DNA of 64,000 bases from JAAURS01 sp044923475. GTDB taxonomy: Bacteria; Cyanobacteriota; Cyanobacteriia; Thermosynechococcales; Thermosynechococcaceae. Position 1 is the stretch's first letter. Every line of letters starts with the position of its first letter. Position numbers and translations under genes: made by a program. The notes below the pieces were generated by a model. The model was not told where the DNA came from. It did no database searches and was given only the letters and a program-made list of their open reading frames with translations. Below are positions 8,874 through 18,579 of the stretch, piece after piece. The stretch is from assembly GCF_044923475.1 (NCBI RefSeq), contig NZ_CP137338.1:4216001-4280000 (forward strand), written 5' to 3'.

Positions 8874-9406
8874 GACGGGGCTGTCGTCGTTCTCAGAGAC
8901 GCTGCTCGGTTTGTTGCTTCGCGCGGTTGCAGCGCAGTATTCAGCACGAGTACGGCACAGCACGCGTGGTGGAGTACGTAATTGCTCGCACTTCCCAAGA
9001 GCAGTTCGCTAATTCCCGTCCGCCCGCGGCGGCCCATGAGAATTAAGTCTGCACTCCAATTTTGGGCAAACTCGCAGATTCTTTTGCCAGGATTTCCATA
9101 GAGCTGACAGAGTTCGGCACTCACGCCAGCCGCCTTTGCCGTTTCAATATCGGCTTCGAGTTGCCGCAGGCTCCGGTTTTTGAATTCAGCCCATTCTTCA
9201 CGATATAGATTGAGCTGCGGTTCCGTTAGAGCTGCATAGAAACCGCCAGGATAGGCGGGGAGCTGATAGCCAACGCTATCCTCAAATGACAGCACGTTGA
9301 GCAATCTCAGTTGAGCGCCCATCATTTTTGCTAGGGAAAGCGCTTCGTCAAAAACGGGGCTAGAAGGTTCGGCATAGTCTAGTGCAACTACAATTTTGTG
9401 AAACAT
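8870..9406 (-). CDS. universal stress protein (UspA family)
   Basis: 178 aa from ATG 9406, preceded by GAGG at 8 nt. Single Usp domain: VVALDYAEPS at the start of strand 1, and the ATP-binding motif GRRGRTGISELLLGSASNYV (G-2x-G-9x-G-S) near residues 129-148. It is longer than a minimal Usp because of an inserted segment after strand 2 (about residues 40-75) and a short Ala/Thr tail. It lies 43 bp downstream of PEP synthase on the same strand and is probably co-transcribed with it. Its stop overlaps the STAND gene end by 4 bp. Confidence 0.88.
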   Translation of the reverse strand: MFHKIVVALDYAEPSSPVFDEALSLAKMMGAQLRLLNVLSFEDSVGYQLPAYPGGFYAALTEPQLNLYREEWAEFKNRSLRQLEADIETAKAAGVSAELCQLYGNPGKRICEFAQNWSADLILMGRRGRTGISELLLGSASNYVLHHACCAVLVLNTALQPREATNRAASLRTTTAPS

Positions 9407-9449
9407 ATCATTTGCCTCAATGTGGATTGTTTCGCGCAAACGATTCTAG

Positions 9450-11909
9450 TCAGGAAGTCTTTTGACCTTCTGCTTTTTCGATTTCTAGTAGCGTTTTGAG
9501 GACTGAGTCTGGATTTAAGCTGATCGAATCGATCCCTTGTTCCACTAAGAAATGGGCGAATTCTGGATAGTCGCTGGGGGCTTGCCCGCACAGTCCGATC
9601 TTGCGCCCGTGTTGTTTGGCCGCAGCGATCGCCATCCGAATCATGTGCTTGACGGCATCATTGCGCTCGTCGAACAACTCGGATACCAAAGCAGAATCGC
9701 GATCGAGCCCGAGGGTAAGCTGGGTCAGATCGTTGGACCCAATCGAAAATCCATCGAAGACTTGGCAAAACTCCTCCGCCAAGATCGCGTTGCTCGGTAG
9801 CTCGCACATTACGTAGAGTTGAAGGCCATTTTGCCCGCGAACCAACCCATGTTTCTCCATTTCAACCAGAACGCGTTTGCCTTCTGCCGGGGTACGGCAA
9901 AACGGAATCATCAAAATGACATTCGTCAAGCCCATCTCCTCCCGCACGCGCTTCATGGCCTGACATTCTAGGGCAAAGCCCTCCCGATAGCGATCGCTGT
10001 AGTAACGAGACGCGCCGCGCCAGCCGAGCATCGGGTTTTCTTCCTGCGGCTCGAATTGCGCGCCGCCGATGAGATTGGCATACTCGTTGCTCTTAAAGTC
10101 CGACATGCGTACGATGACGGGTTTTGGATAAAAGGCAGCGGCAATCGTGCCAATTCCGTAGGTCAGTTTGTCGAGGAAGTAATCTATTTTTTGCGAGTAG
10201 GATGCGGTTAGTTGTTCGATGGTCTGTTGGGCGATCGGATCTTCCAACTCGTCGAAGCGGGTCAGGGCCAGGGGATGCACCCGAATCTGGTTCGCAATAA
10301 TAAACTCCATCCGCGCCAGCCCGACCCCATCGTTGGGTAAATTGCAAACCCGAAAGGCTTCCTGAGGGTTGCCAATATTCATGAAAATCTGAGTGCGGGT
10401 TCGCGGGAGTTCGTCCAACGTCACGTCTTCGACTTCAAAGGGAAGCAGATCGGCGTAGACCTTACCTTCTTCGCCCTCAGCACAGGAAACGGTGACATCT
10501 TGTCCGGGTTGGAGCAAAGTTGTGGCTTGCTCGCACCCCACAATGGCCGGAATGCCCATCTCCCTGGCGATGATTGCGGCATGGCAGGTGCGTCCGCCCC
10601 GATCGGTCACGATCGCGCTGGCCTTTTTCATGATGGGTTCCCAATCGGGGTCCGTCCGCGACGCGACCAATACGTCGCCCGCCTGAAAGGTCTGCATTTG
10701 GCTGACGTTTAAAATTTTTCGCACCTTCCCCTGCCCGATCGCCGAGCCGACAGCGCGTCCCGTCACGATCGGTGCGGGTAATTTTGACTGGGCAGGTACC
10801 GTCAAGCGGTAGGTTTTGAAACTATTTTCTATTTTTTGAGATTGAACGGTTTCGGGTCTAGCTTGCACGATGAAAAGTTCCCCGGTCTGCCCGTCCTTTG
10901 CCCATTCGATATCCATGGGCGTCGGGATGCCGCGAACTCGGGAGTAGTGTTCTTCGATCGAGCAGGCCCAAGACGCAAGCTGGAGGATATCCTCGTCGCC
11001 GAGGGCAAATTTTTGACGATCGCCCAGTTCGACGGAAATATTTTTCGTGAGCTTCGAGCCGCCCGCGTCGTAGACCATCGCGATCTCTTTACTGCCGAGC
11101 CGCTTGTCCAAGATAGAGCGGAAGCCTTGTTTGAGCGTCGGTTTAAAGACCAAGTATTCATCCGGATTGACAGCCCCCTGCACCACATTCTCGCCCAGAC
11201 CGTAAGCTGCCGTGACCAGGACGGCATCCTTAAATCCGGTTTCGGTATCGATGGAAAACATCACGCCTGAGGTTGCCAGATCGGAGCGCACCATTTTCTG
11301 AACGCCGACGGATAGAGCGATCTCGAAGTGGTCGAAGCCCCGCATCTGACGGTAGGAAATGGCGCGATCTGTAAATAAAGAGGCAAAGCACTTATGGCAG
11401 GCTTGGAGGACCCCAATTTCGCCGTGTACGTTCAGATAGGTTTCCTGCTGCCCCGCGAAGCTCGCGTCCGGCAAATCTTCTGCCGTCGCGCTAGAGCGAA
11501 CTGCTACATCGGCATTTTCTCCGTACCGCTGACACAGGTCTTGGTAAGCAGCGGCGATCGCTCCTTGAAGGTCTTCTGGGAATGGGGTGTTGAGGATTAA
11601 GTCTCGCGCTTGTTGGCCCACTTGGCTCAAGCTCTGGACATTTTCAGTATTGAGATTCTCAAACAAGAGACGCAGCGGTCGTTCGAGTCCCGCAGTTTGA
11701 ATAAAAGTCCGAAAGGCGTGGGCCGTGGTTGCGAATCCATCCGGCACCAGAATGCCCTTTGAGGTCAACTGCTGCAGCATTTCGCCTAAGGATGCATTTT
11801 TGCCCCCCACCAGCGGCAGGTCTGCTATTCCTACGGCATGCAGGGGAATGACAAGCAAGGTTTCTTTAACTGCGTTAGGGATGGATTCAATGGCTGTCCT
11901 CTGTGTCAT
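9450..11909 (-). CDS. ppsA: phosphoenolpyruvate synthase
   Basis: 819 aa from ATG 11909 with GGAG 11 nt upstream. It converts pyruvate, ATP and water to PEP, AMP and phosphate. The N-terminal ATP-grasp part opens with VGGKNASLGEM; the swivelling phosphohistidine domain has TDRGGRTCHAAIIAREMGIP (His after TC); the C-terminal PEP/pyruvate barrel has GLARMEFI, MPFCRTP-type and GSNDLTQLTLGLDRDS, ending with the active-site Cys in IGLCGQAPSDYPEF. Length is normal for the family (about 790-820). The pairing with a downstream universal stress protein suggests joint control by energy state, which is inference. Confidence 0.95.
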   Translation of the reverse strand: MTQRTAIESIPNAVKETLLVIPLHAVGIADLPLVGGKNASLGEMLQQLTSKGILVPDGFATTAHAFRTFIQTAGLERPLRLLFENLNTENVQSLSQVGQQARDLILNTPFPEDLQGAIAAAYQDLCQRYGENADVAVRSSATAEDLPDASFAGQQETYLNVHGEIGVLQACHKCFASLFTDRAISYRQMRGFDHFEIALSVGVQKMVRSDLATSGVMFSIDTETGFKDAVLVTAAYGLGENVVQGAVNPDEYLVFKPTLKQGFRSILDKRLGSKEIAMVYDAGGSKLTKNISVELGDRQKFALGDEDILQLASWACSIEEHYSRVRGIPTPMDIEWAKDGQTGELFIVQARPETVQSQKIENSFKTYRLTVPAQSKLPAPIVTGRAVGSAIGQGKVRKILNVSQMQTFQAGDVLVASRTDPDWEPIMKKASAIVTDRGGRTCHAAIIAREMGIPAIVGCEQATTLLQPGQDVTVSCAEGEEGKVYADLLPFEVEDVTLDELPRTRTQIFMNIGNPQEAFRVCNLPNDGVGLARMEFIIANQIRVHPLALTRFDELEDPIAQQTIEQLTASYSQKIDYFLDKLTYGIGTIAAAFYPKPVIVRMSDFKSNEYANLIGGAQFEPQEENPMLGWRGASRYYSDRYREGFALECQAMKRVREEMGLTNVILMIPFCRTPAEGKRVLVEMEKHGLVRGQNGLQLYVMCELPSNAILAEEFCQVFDGFSIGSNDLTQLTLGLDRDSALVSELFDERNDAVKHMIRMAIAAAKQHGRKIGLCGQAPSDYPEFAHFLVEQGIDSISLNPDSVLKTLLEIEKAEGQKTS

Positions 11910-12143
11910 GCGGTCTTTTTCTCCAAAGTTGGGATTGAAGAGATCGACGAACCCTTGCAAGCAAAGCCCCACTTTGATGGGGGCTGGGAATGCTTGCGTA
12001 TCTAAACCCTAGATACTACTGAAGATACTACTGATATAAATGTAAAACTTGAGGAACTTGTGGGGGAATTCTGCTCGACTCAGTATGACAAAATAAAGCT
12101 ACAGGATACAGACCATTCACTTAAAACGGGTTACTTCGCCAGT

Positions 12144-12800
12144 ATGGCCTATTGTCTATCGCGATCGCAGGCGATCGGTCTCGGAATGGGTTTAGTCGGT
12201 TTGACGACGAGCTGCGCGACCCATACGGTGACCGCGCCTTCGCCGTCCCCGCCCGCACCATCCCCGCCCGCACAATCCCCTGCCGTGCAGGTCCAGACCC
12301 CAGCCGCAGATGCGCCCAAACAGCCCGTCGCTAAAACGCCTTTACCTTCAGCTTCAGGGTCGCCTGCATCTGGGGCAGTCGCGGATCTAAATCCGGCATT
12401 ACTCAAAAAAATTCGCAAAAATCTTTCGGAAAAGGTGGCGATCGCCAAGCAGGATACAGGCAAAACCTACCTCAGTAGCTTATTGCTCTCCCAACAGGCC
12501 GAGAAGCTGGTCCAAGGAAAATTCACGAGCGACCTCAAACGATTGGCCGCAGACGTCCCGATCGAAACAGAGGAGTATCGTCTGGAAGTGCGCCAAGCCG
12601 ATGCTTCTAAAGCCATCATGGTTGCTCTTGCCAAACAGCCTGGTTTTGCAAGCTATACCGGAGCCGTCCATGCAGTGGAGGGCGGCATTCCCGTGACGAG
12701 TATTTGCAAAACCAACGTTCCCTCTCAAACACCGCCCGCAGCGCCGAAATTCACCTACTCGACGTTTATGTGTCCTCCAGGGTCCTCTTCTACAAACTAG
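12144..12800 (+). CDS. type IV pilin-like G/H family lipoprotein
   Basis: 218 aa from ATG 12144. The signal peptide ends in a lipobox-like LTTSC (Cys about residue 24), so it is a probable lipoprotein. A Pro/Ala/Ser linker (residues 29-75) leads to a domain matching the cyanobacterial pilin-like G/H family: TYLSSLLLSQQAEKLVQGKF, DVPIETEEYRLEV, AIMVALAKQPGFASYTGAV and VTSICKTNVPS. In the usual members this region follows a class III pilin N-terminus; here it follows a lipoprotein signal and linker instead, so this is a surface protein rather than an assembled pilin. Its role is unknown. Confidence 0.72.
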   Translation: MAYCLSRSQAIGLGMGLVGLTTSCATHTVTAPSPSPPAPSPPAQSPAVQVQTPAADAPKQPVAKTPLPSASGSPASGAVADLNPALLKKIRKNLSEKVAIAKQDTGKTYLSSLLLSQQAEKLVQGKFTSDLKRLAADVPIETEEYRLEVRQADASKAIMVALAKQPGFASYTGAVHAVEGGIPVTSICKTNVPSQTPPAAPKFTYSTFMCPPGSSSTN

Positions 12801-12854
12801 GAGAGCGTGCCAAGTTGCCCTTTAATGTCCCTTGAACATACGGAATTGAAGCCC

Positions 12855-13217
12855 TTAAAACCAAGTTGAGATTTCCTTAAGATCTTCTTGAGAAAACGCG
12901 ACTTCCGTTTCGACGACCTCTTCGAGGCGCGGCAGCGGAGTTGAGTTAGAAACAGGATTTTGGAGCACTTTTCCCAGTGCTTGAGAAACCGCAGCCTTGA
13001 TGCGATCGTTAAATTCTGCTAGACCTCGCTCGTACTGAAGACCGATCCCTTCCTGACTGGACGCGTAAAGTGGGGGCACGCGGTTGAGCGCGTAGGTTGC
13101 CACTTCAATGCGGTTAATTTTCTGCGCTTCGGTTTGCGAATAGCTGCAAGTTTGCAGATCGATTTCGTTATCGATCAAAAGCTCCATTACATTTTTATAG
13201 CTATTGGCTTGGTACAT
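12855..13217 (-). CDS. ComFB-family protein
   Basis: 120 aa from ATG 13217 (MYQANSYKNVMELL), with an AAGGGAG Shine-Dalgarno immediately upstream. The sequence matches the late-competence ComFB family: NVMELLIDNEID, INRIEVATYALNRVPPLYASS and a helical C-terminus. Cyanobacterial ComFB homologues are known to bind cyclic di-nucleotides and to influence competence and motility; whether this copy does is inferred. The neighbouring pilin-like gene on the other strand ends 54 bp away. Confidence 0.82.
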   Translation of the reverse strand: MYQANSYKNVMELLIDNEIDLQTCSYSQTEAQKINRIEVATYALNRVPPLYASSQEGIGLQYERGLAEFNDRIKAAVSQALGKVLQNPVSNSTPLPRLEEVVETEVAFSQEDLKEISTWF

Positions 13218-13402
13218 ATTCTCCCTTTGCCCAATTTCAGCAACGGACTGCATTTGTCTGTGAATTTGCTTATAAAACAGAATGCCCCAAAATTTTAGAT
13301 TTTGAACGACCCCCAATATTAGGCATCGGACGCGAGGAGATCGAGAGTGAGCTAGGATAGCGATGCTCCTCTACCTCAGGCCGTCTGGCGCGTTTTGTCC
13401 GT

Positions 13403-14191
13403 ATGAACTCCCTCGCCTCCCTACTCAGTTCAGATCGTTTGCGCCAATGGTGCGTAATGGGTGCGATCGCGGGCGGGATCGCCATCAACACCCTCTCCAA
13501 TTTCTTTCCGCTGAACGGATTGAATGTGGGGCAGCTCTCCAATCAACTATTCGGTGCCGTCCGCATTATTCCGGCAAACTACGCCTTCGCCATCTGGGGA
13601 TTTATTTATTTGGGGCTGATTGCCCTAGGACTTTACCAACTGCAACCCCGTCAGCCGCAAAACTCTGCGCTCGGGCGGGGCGGGTGGTTGCTGGTCATGG
13701 CCTCTGTCGCGCAGATCGGCTGGATTTATCTCTTTCAAGCACGCTTGTTCGCGCTGTCCACCCTTGCCATGGCGGGTATCTTACTGCCCCTAATGGCACT
13801 CTACCGACAGCTAGAGATCGGCAAACGAACGGCCTCTCGCCAGACGCAATGGTTGGTGCAGTATCCCATCAGCCTTTATCTCGCCTGGATTAGCGTCGCA
13901 ACTGTAGTGAACGTTGCCATTGCCCTTTACAGTCTTAACTGGAACGGTTGGGGTATCTCCCCTGGCGTGTGGGCGACGATGATGGCGCTGGCGAGTGGGG
14001 CGATCGCCGTTGCGGTCGCCATCCGCCATCGCGACCCGGTCTTTCCGTTGACGATCGTATGGGCCTTGGTGGCGATCGCCCTGCGTCACGCGGACATTCC
14101 GCTGCTGGCCGCTACCGCCGCTGCTGAGGCGGCAGGTTTAACAGGGCTTGTCATAGCTCAACGTCTCAGACCTCAGCGATTGGAAAAATAA
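13403..14191 (+). CDS. TspO/MBR-related tryptophan-rich membrane protein
   Basis: 262 aa with about seven hydrophobic segments. The signature region IIPANYAFAIWGFIYLGLIALG matches the cyanobacterial tryptophan-rich sensory (TspO/MBR-like) proteins, which run longer (about 250-270 aa) than classical TspO (about 160 aa). Family members bind porphyrins or tetrapyrrole-like ligands and take part in stress and light responses; ligand and role here are inferred. The 3' end overlaps the convergent AMIN/beta-lactamase gene by 19 bp. Confidence 0.75.
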   Translation: MNSLASLLSSDRLRQWCVMGAIAGGIAINTLSNFFPLNGLNVGQLSNQLFGAVRIIPANYAFAIWGFIYLGLIALGLYQLQPRQPQNSALGRGGWLLVMASVAQIGWIYLFQARLFALSTLAMAGILLPLMALYRQLEIGKRTASRQTQWLVQYPISLYLAWISVATVVNVAIALYSLNWNGWGISPGVWATMMALASGAIAVAVAIRHRDPVFPLTIVWALVAIALRHADIPLLAATAAAEAAGLTGLVIAQRLRPQRLEK

Positions 14192-15453
14192 GAATACGTC
14201 AGACGAGAGACCGTTTGGACGTAATCGCGACCGCGCGGGTCGTCGTAGGGTCGTTTCAGCATCACTGCCGCAATATATTGCCTGCCGTTGGGCATGTAGA
14301 TAATGCCAGCATCGCCGATCGCAAAGCCAATGTCTCCCGTTTTGTGGGCAATCTGAGCGCTGGGGCCGATGCCCGGAACCAGCAAGCTGCGGGTACGGCA
14401 CGTTTTGAGGATGGCGATCGCTCGTTCTTGGCTGCTATTGGAGAGAAAGTTACCCTTGGCGAGCTTGGTCAACGTCAGGGCCAGATCGTGCGCGCTGACG
14501 GTATTCGTGCCCGACAGGTCCGGCAGCCAATTGCGGATGGCGGTGTCTTGCAGTCCCCAACTTTTAAAGCGCTGATTGAGAACCCGCGCTCCGCCCAGGC
14601 GCTTAATAATCATATTGGTTGCGGTATTGTCGCTGGTTTCAATCATCTTGCCGACGGTGTATTTGGCCGAATAGGACGACCAAGGCGCTAGGTCTTGCAT
14701 GTAGCCCGAACCCGATGCAATCAGCTCGGGCCGCATGACCAGTTTTTCCGTCAGGCTGACTTTACCTGCGTCCACATCCTGAAAAAAGGCGATCAAAATC
14801 GGCAGCTTAATGACGCTGGCGGCAGGAAAGGCTTTGCCGCCGCCAACGTCGGCATAGTCCCCCGTACCGAGGTCTAAGACAAATAGGCTGGGACTGACGA
14901 CCGGATAGCGACCCTGCACTGCGGCAAGGCGCTGCTGCAGCCATCGTAGTTCTCGGCCTACGGGCAGCACGCCGCCGATGCTGCCACTGCGGACTAGGTC
15001 GGGATGGACGGTTGGCACTGCAACGGGGGCTTCCAGCTGCAGTAGGCGATCGTTCCCGCTATTTTGTCCCGGCTCCGGCAGCACTAAAGACCAACTGCGT
15101 CGCGAATTCGCCTGTACTCTAATGCGTTCGGGGTTGACGGCATAACCAGGATCCAACTCGACGACTAAGCGAGTGATGTACGCATTAAACTGCCCAATCC
15201 GCAGCGATTTATACTTGCCGCTGAGGGCGCTCAAGATTTTGGGGCGTTTCAGTCGAATGCCGGGGAGGTCGATCACAACGCGAGTCGGGTCGCCGATTAC
15301 CTTTGCGACGGGTCGGACTTCTGCATCAGTTGTAAAGCTGAGGCGATCGGTGTGGGGGTCGAATTTCCAAGAAGTGAGGGTGTTGGCGGTTGCGGGCGGC
15401 AAGGCAATGAAAAGGGCACCCAAAACCGACGTTGATAGGTATCTCAGCTTCAT
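14173..15453 (-). CDS. AMIN domain plus class A beta-lactamase-fold serine hydrolase
   Basis: 426 aa; SD GGAG 9 nt before ATG 15453. After a signal peptide (residues 1-23) comes an AMIN domain (about 25-120: LTSWKFDPHTDRLSFTTDA, VIDLPGIRLKRP), which targets proteins to peptidoglycan or the septum. The C-terminal half is a class A beta-lactamase/DD-peptidase fold with all three active-site motifs: SVIK (S-x-x-K), SDN in ETSDNTATN, and KTG in AHKTGDIG. The AMIN fusion argues for a cell-wall role rather than antibiotic resistance; hydrolysis of beta-lactams is possible but not shown. Confidence 0.85.
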   Translation of the reverse strand: MKLRYLSTSVLGALFIALPPATANTLTSWKFDPHTDRLSFTTDAEVRPVAKVIGDPTRVVIDLPGIRLKRPKILSALSGKYKSLRIGQFNAYITRLVVELDPGYAVNPERIRVQANSRRSWSLVLPEPGQNSGNDRLLQLEAPVAVPTVHPDLVRSGSIGGVLPVGRELRWLQQRLAAVQGRYPVVSPSLFVLDLGTGDYADVGGGKAFPAASVIKLPILIAFFQDVDAGKVSLTEKLVMRPELIASGSGYMQDLAPWSSYSAKYTVGKMIETSDNTATNMIIKRLGGARVLNQRFKSWGLQDTAIRNWLPDLSGTNTVSAHDLALTLTKLAKGNFLSNSSQERAIAILKTCRTRSLLVPGIGPSAQIAHKTGDIGFAIGDAGIIYMPNGRQYIAAVMLKRPYDDPRGRDYVQTVSRLTYSYFSNR

Positions 15454-15607
15454 GAAAACTTCTCCATAAGAGGAATCGTTAATGATTGACCGCAGGGCGA
15501 TCGAGCAGCTTGCACTCTGGCCCTCTCAACACTTTAATCAGTACGGGCGTCTTGTCAATCTTAATTTTTGCCCAGTTGGATAGATTTCTAAGAGTTGTGC
15601 GAGAAAT

Positions 15608-17773
15608 CTACTGCTGCAACAATCTCAGCATATTTTGGACGGACTGATAGAGTGGACCTTCTGTAATGTTTGCTTTTTGAAAGAGGGTTACGACGGTTCG
15701 GATATCGGCAATCGCTCCTTGTTTGTCTCCCATTCCTAACCTTGTATTGGCGCGACGAACGTAAACAGTTGCCGTATTGATGTTGTTGGGATCTCGATCG
15801 ATCGTCGCACTCAACAATCCTTCGGCCTTCTTAAAGTCCTCAATCGCCCCGGAAAAGTCCTTGAGGGATTGCCTTGCGAGTCCGCGAGTTTGGATTGCAT
15901 CAGCGTAATCTGGCTTCAGGGCGATCGCCTGATTCAAATCCAACAACGCCCGCTGCGGATCGCCAGCCTGGATATAAAACTCGCCGCGATTGTAAAAGGC
16001 CGCAGCATTTTTAGGCTGTAGCTCGATCAGTTGGCCCATATCGGCGATCGCCTTGGGCAAATCTTTGGTGCGGGCATAGGCCAGCGCCCGTCCCATATAA
16101 CTTTGGGCAATCGTATTTAGATCGGTTTTGCCAGGAATGTTTGCATTAATGGCGGCAGTCCAATCGGCGATCGCCCCATTGAAATCTCCTCCCCCAAACT
16201 TCACCAGCCCGCGACTCATGTATAGCAAAGCCTGATAGGGCGAAGCCGCTGGAATAAACGTAATGGCCCGATCGAGGTCTGCCAAAGCTGCCGGAGATTT
16301 ACCCAACGCCGCATTCATCGTGCCGCGACCGATATAGCTAAAGTAGTCGTTGGGCTGTAGTTCAATGGCTTTGCTGTAGTCTCTCAAAGCAGCTTGATAA
16401 TCTCCAGCGCTAAACTGCGATCGCCCGCGCTGCATGTAGGTATAGTAGTTGGGTTTGAGGGTGATGGCCTGGGTATAGGCCGCCGTTGCGGGAGCATGTT
16501 GCTTGGACTGAAACAGTAAATCGCCCCTCAGCGCATGCAAGAGGGAATCATCGGGCTGGATTTGAATGGCCCTATCAATAGCCGCAATGGCCTGGGGATA
16601 TTGCTTCATCTGCTCTAGCATTTGAGCCTGCATTCGCCATGCTTCGTAGAACCGAGGTTCAATGCGAGTGGCGGCCTCGAACGCGGCGATCGCTTCAGAA
16701 AACCGATCTTGGGCCGAAAGCGCCATTCCTTTAACAAAAAAGGCTTGATGGAAATTTGGTTTGAGCGCAATGGCACGATCTAAAGCCACCACCGCTTCCT
16801 GGAACCGACCTAGCCGCCACAAGCGATTCCCGTACTTTAACCAGTCAAATGCCGTTGCGGAGTTGTCAGAAGGCTTTTCTAAACGATTAAAATCCAGCAC
16901 CGCCTGAATTGCGCTCTGATTCATCGCGGGCGGGACTGTATTTTCAACCTTGAGCAGATTGGGACTGACTTGAATTTGGGACGCCAACCCTAAAAAGGTA
17001 TGAATGGGTACCCCCAAACTGCGGCCTAAATACGTAGGGAAAACTTCCCCGCTGCTCTCATCTGTTTCCAGCTTTGTCTCCGATGCATTGTGAATGCCAA
17101 TGACTCGGCCTTGCCGATCTAACACTGGCCCGCCGCTCATACCAGGTTGAGAAAACGTCGTGTAGACCAGCTCTCGACCGCTTGCCATCGAGTAGGCATT
17201 TTGAGCGGCAAAAATTGTGGTGCTGGCTGGAAACACAGTGCCCACAGCGAGCTGACGCGAAGCGCCACCGCCGCCTGGGAACCCAGATAAAAAGGCAAGG
17301 GGGCGATCTTCCAGGCCAATGTAGTAATTTGCTAAAGTCGCGACTTGATAAGCTTTTGGACTTGCGAACCGAACAACTGCCAAGTCAATGCCTTCTAATT
17401 TTTTAACCATTCCAGCATTGACGGGATATTTCTGCCCATCAGGAGCAGTTATGGAGTAGTTATCGGGTTTTGGAACGACATGCTCTGCGGTCAGGACATA
17501 ATAAGTCGTTCCTTGCTGAGCCACAATGACGCCAGATCCCGTCCCGCTTTGCTCCGATTCAATCCGTACCGTAATCTTTGCAGCAACTCGATCGACGGTC
17601 TCAACGATTGAGGATTGCGCGAGCAGGAATGAAGGATTGGCGTTTGATGCGACCAGTGGATGAATTGGCGCAGACCTCAGTTGAAGAGGCTGAGATAGGA
17701 GCATCCCAGCATTCATCGCAGTCAGCATTAATATGCTGCCAACTGGAACGTGCCATGAAAACAGTGAGACCAT
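15608..17773 (-). CDS. secreted trypsin-like serine protease with TPR repeats
   Basis: 721 aa from ATG 17773, which puts the signal/anchor (about residues 8-28) at the N-terminus; an in-frame ATG at 17851 adds 26 hydrophilic residues and also lacks an SD. The protease domain (about 55-260) has a full triad: His in TAEHVV, Asp in EGIDLAVVRF, Ser in PGMSGGPV. No PDZ domain follows; instead about eleven TPR units run to the C-terminus (for example AIALKPNFHQAFFVKGMAL, AIELQPNDYFSYIGRGTM). This HtrA-like-protease-plus-TPR form is common in cyanobacteria. It follows the COP23 gene on the same strand and probably shares its transcript. Confidence 0.87.
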   Translation of the reverse strand: MVSLFSWHVPVGSILMLTAMNAGMLLSQPLQLRSAPIHPLVASNANPSFLLAQSSIVETVDRVAAKITVRIESEQSGTGSGVIVAQQGTTYYVLTAEHVVPKPDNYSITAPDGQKYPVNAGMVKKLEGIDLAVVRFASPKAYQVATLANYYIGLEDRPLAFLSGFPGGGGASRQLAVGTVFPASTTIFAAQNAYSMASGRELVYTTFSQPGMSGGPVLDRQGRVIGIHNASETKLETDESSGEVFPTYLGRSLGVPIHTFLGLASQIQVSPNLLKVENTVPPAMNQSAIQAVLDFNRLEKPSDNSATAFDWLKYGNRLWRLGRFQEAVVALDRAIALKPNFHQAFFVKGMALSAQDRFSEAIAAFEAATRIEPRFYEAWRMQAQMLEQMKQYPQAIAAIDRAIQIQPDDSLLHALRGDLLFQSKQHAPATAAYTQAITLKPNYYTYMQRGRSQFSAGDYQAALRDYSKAIELQPNDYFSYIGRGTMNAALGKSPAALADLDRAITFIPAASPYQALLYMSRGLVKFGGGDFNGAIADWTAAINANIPGKTDLNTIAQSYMGRALAYARTKDLPKAIADMGQLIELQPKNAAAFYNRGEFYIQAGDPQRALLDLNQAIALKPDYADAIQTRGLARQSLKDFSGAIEDFKKAEGLLSATIDRDPNNINTATVYVRRANTRLGMGDKQGAIADIRTVVTLFQKANITEGPLYQSVQNMLRLLQQ

Positions 17774-17881
17774 TTGATTTCTCGTTCTGAAAGGAGTGGA
17801 GCGATCGCAAACCACACCAAAGAATGATGGCGAAACGCTCTGGTTTTGCATGTGGAAGGCTACTAAGCGGCTAAGCAGAGA

Positions 17882-18478
17882 CTACCAAATCTTATTCCCA
17901 TGCGGTGTAGAAGCAGGAGGGGTTATCGTTCCGCTTTGCTTTGGCAGGGTAACAGCTTCATCGTCAGCGGGCTGAGATGTTTCAATGGGTGCAGCATTCA
18001 AAAAATCTGCCATATTGATGTAGACCTGAGGCGCACTCTCGTTCAGTACTACTCCGGGTGCCCGATCTCGAATACTGAGGAGTCGCTGAAGCGTCCGGCT
18101 GGGATCGCTATTGGGCTTGAGGGTAAACAGTACGCCAGAACATGGGCCGTTGTTCTTTTGCGCTGCGCAAATGACGGGCTGCTGATTGACAATACCTGTT
18201 GTCAAGTAATTTAGCGTCCCATCGTTATAGAACGTTTGAAATTTTTCCGATACAACTTTGCAGCGATATTCTGGCGTATAGGTTTCTCCAAGGGTTGAAA
18301 CCCAATGAATTACAGGTACAACACCACGGGAAGTTTTTGCCATTGTGGCGGGCACGTTTTTGCTTTGACCGCAGTAAAATTTATTTTCGGTCGTGTTGGC
18401 CAATACCCCAGTAAGATTGGCGACCAGATAAGCTGCTACGGGTAATGAAAATCTTGATAAGAAGAGTAATGGCTTCAT
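17882..18478 (-). CDS. COP23-domain exported protein
   Basis: 198 aa from ATG 18478 (MKPLLFLSRF); the longer frame begins only with TTG. Signal peptide about residues 1-27. The mature part matches the COP23 (circadian oscillating polypeptide) family: FYCGQS near the start, PVIHWVS, Cys-containing YRCKVVSEKFQ, YLTTGIVNQQPVICAA, CSGVLFTLKP, and four conserved Cys. Original COP23 is a membrane-associated protein with circadian abundance; the molecular function is unknown. Located just upstream of the trypsin-TPR gene. Confidence 0.83.
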   Translation of the reverse strand: MKPLLFLSRFSLPVAAYLVANLTGVLANTTENKFYCGQSKNVPATMAKTSRGVVPVIHWVSTLGETYTPEYRCKVVSEKFQTFYNDGTLNYLTTGIVNQQPVICAAQKNNGPCSGVLFTLKPNSDPSRTLQRLLSIRDRAPGVVLNESAPQVYINMADFLNAAPIETSQPADDEAVTLPKQSGTITPPASTPHGNKIW

Positions 18479-18579
18479 AAACTGCAAATTCTATATCCAT
18501 ATCAAAACTCGTCCCACCTGTCTACCTCATTCAACATTAAGGCTGAACTGAGCGATCGCCCTACCAACCTTTCTTCCCA

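Noticed and set aside
14173..15453. Simple antibiotic-resistance beta-lactamase
   Set aside because: The AMIN domain and cyanobacterial context point to a wall enzyme; resistance not supported.
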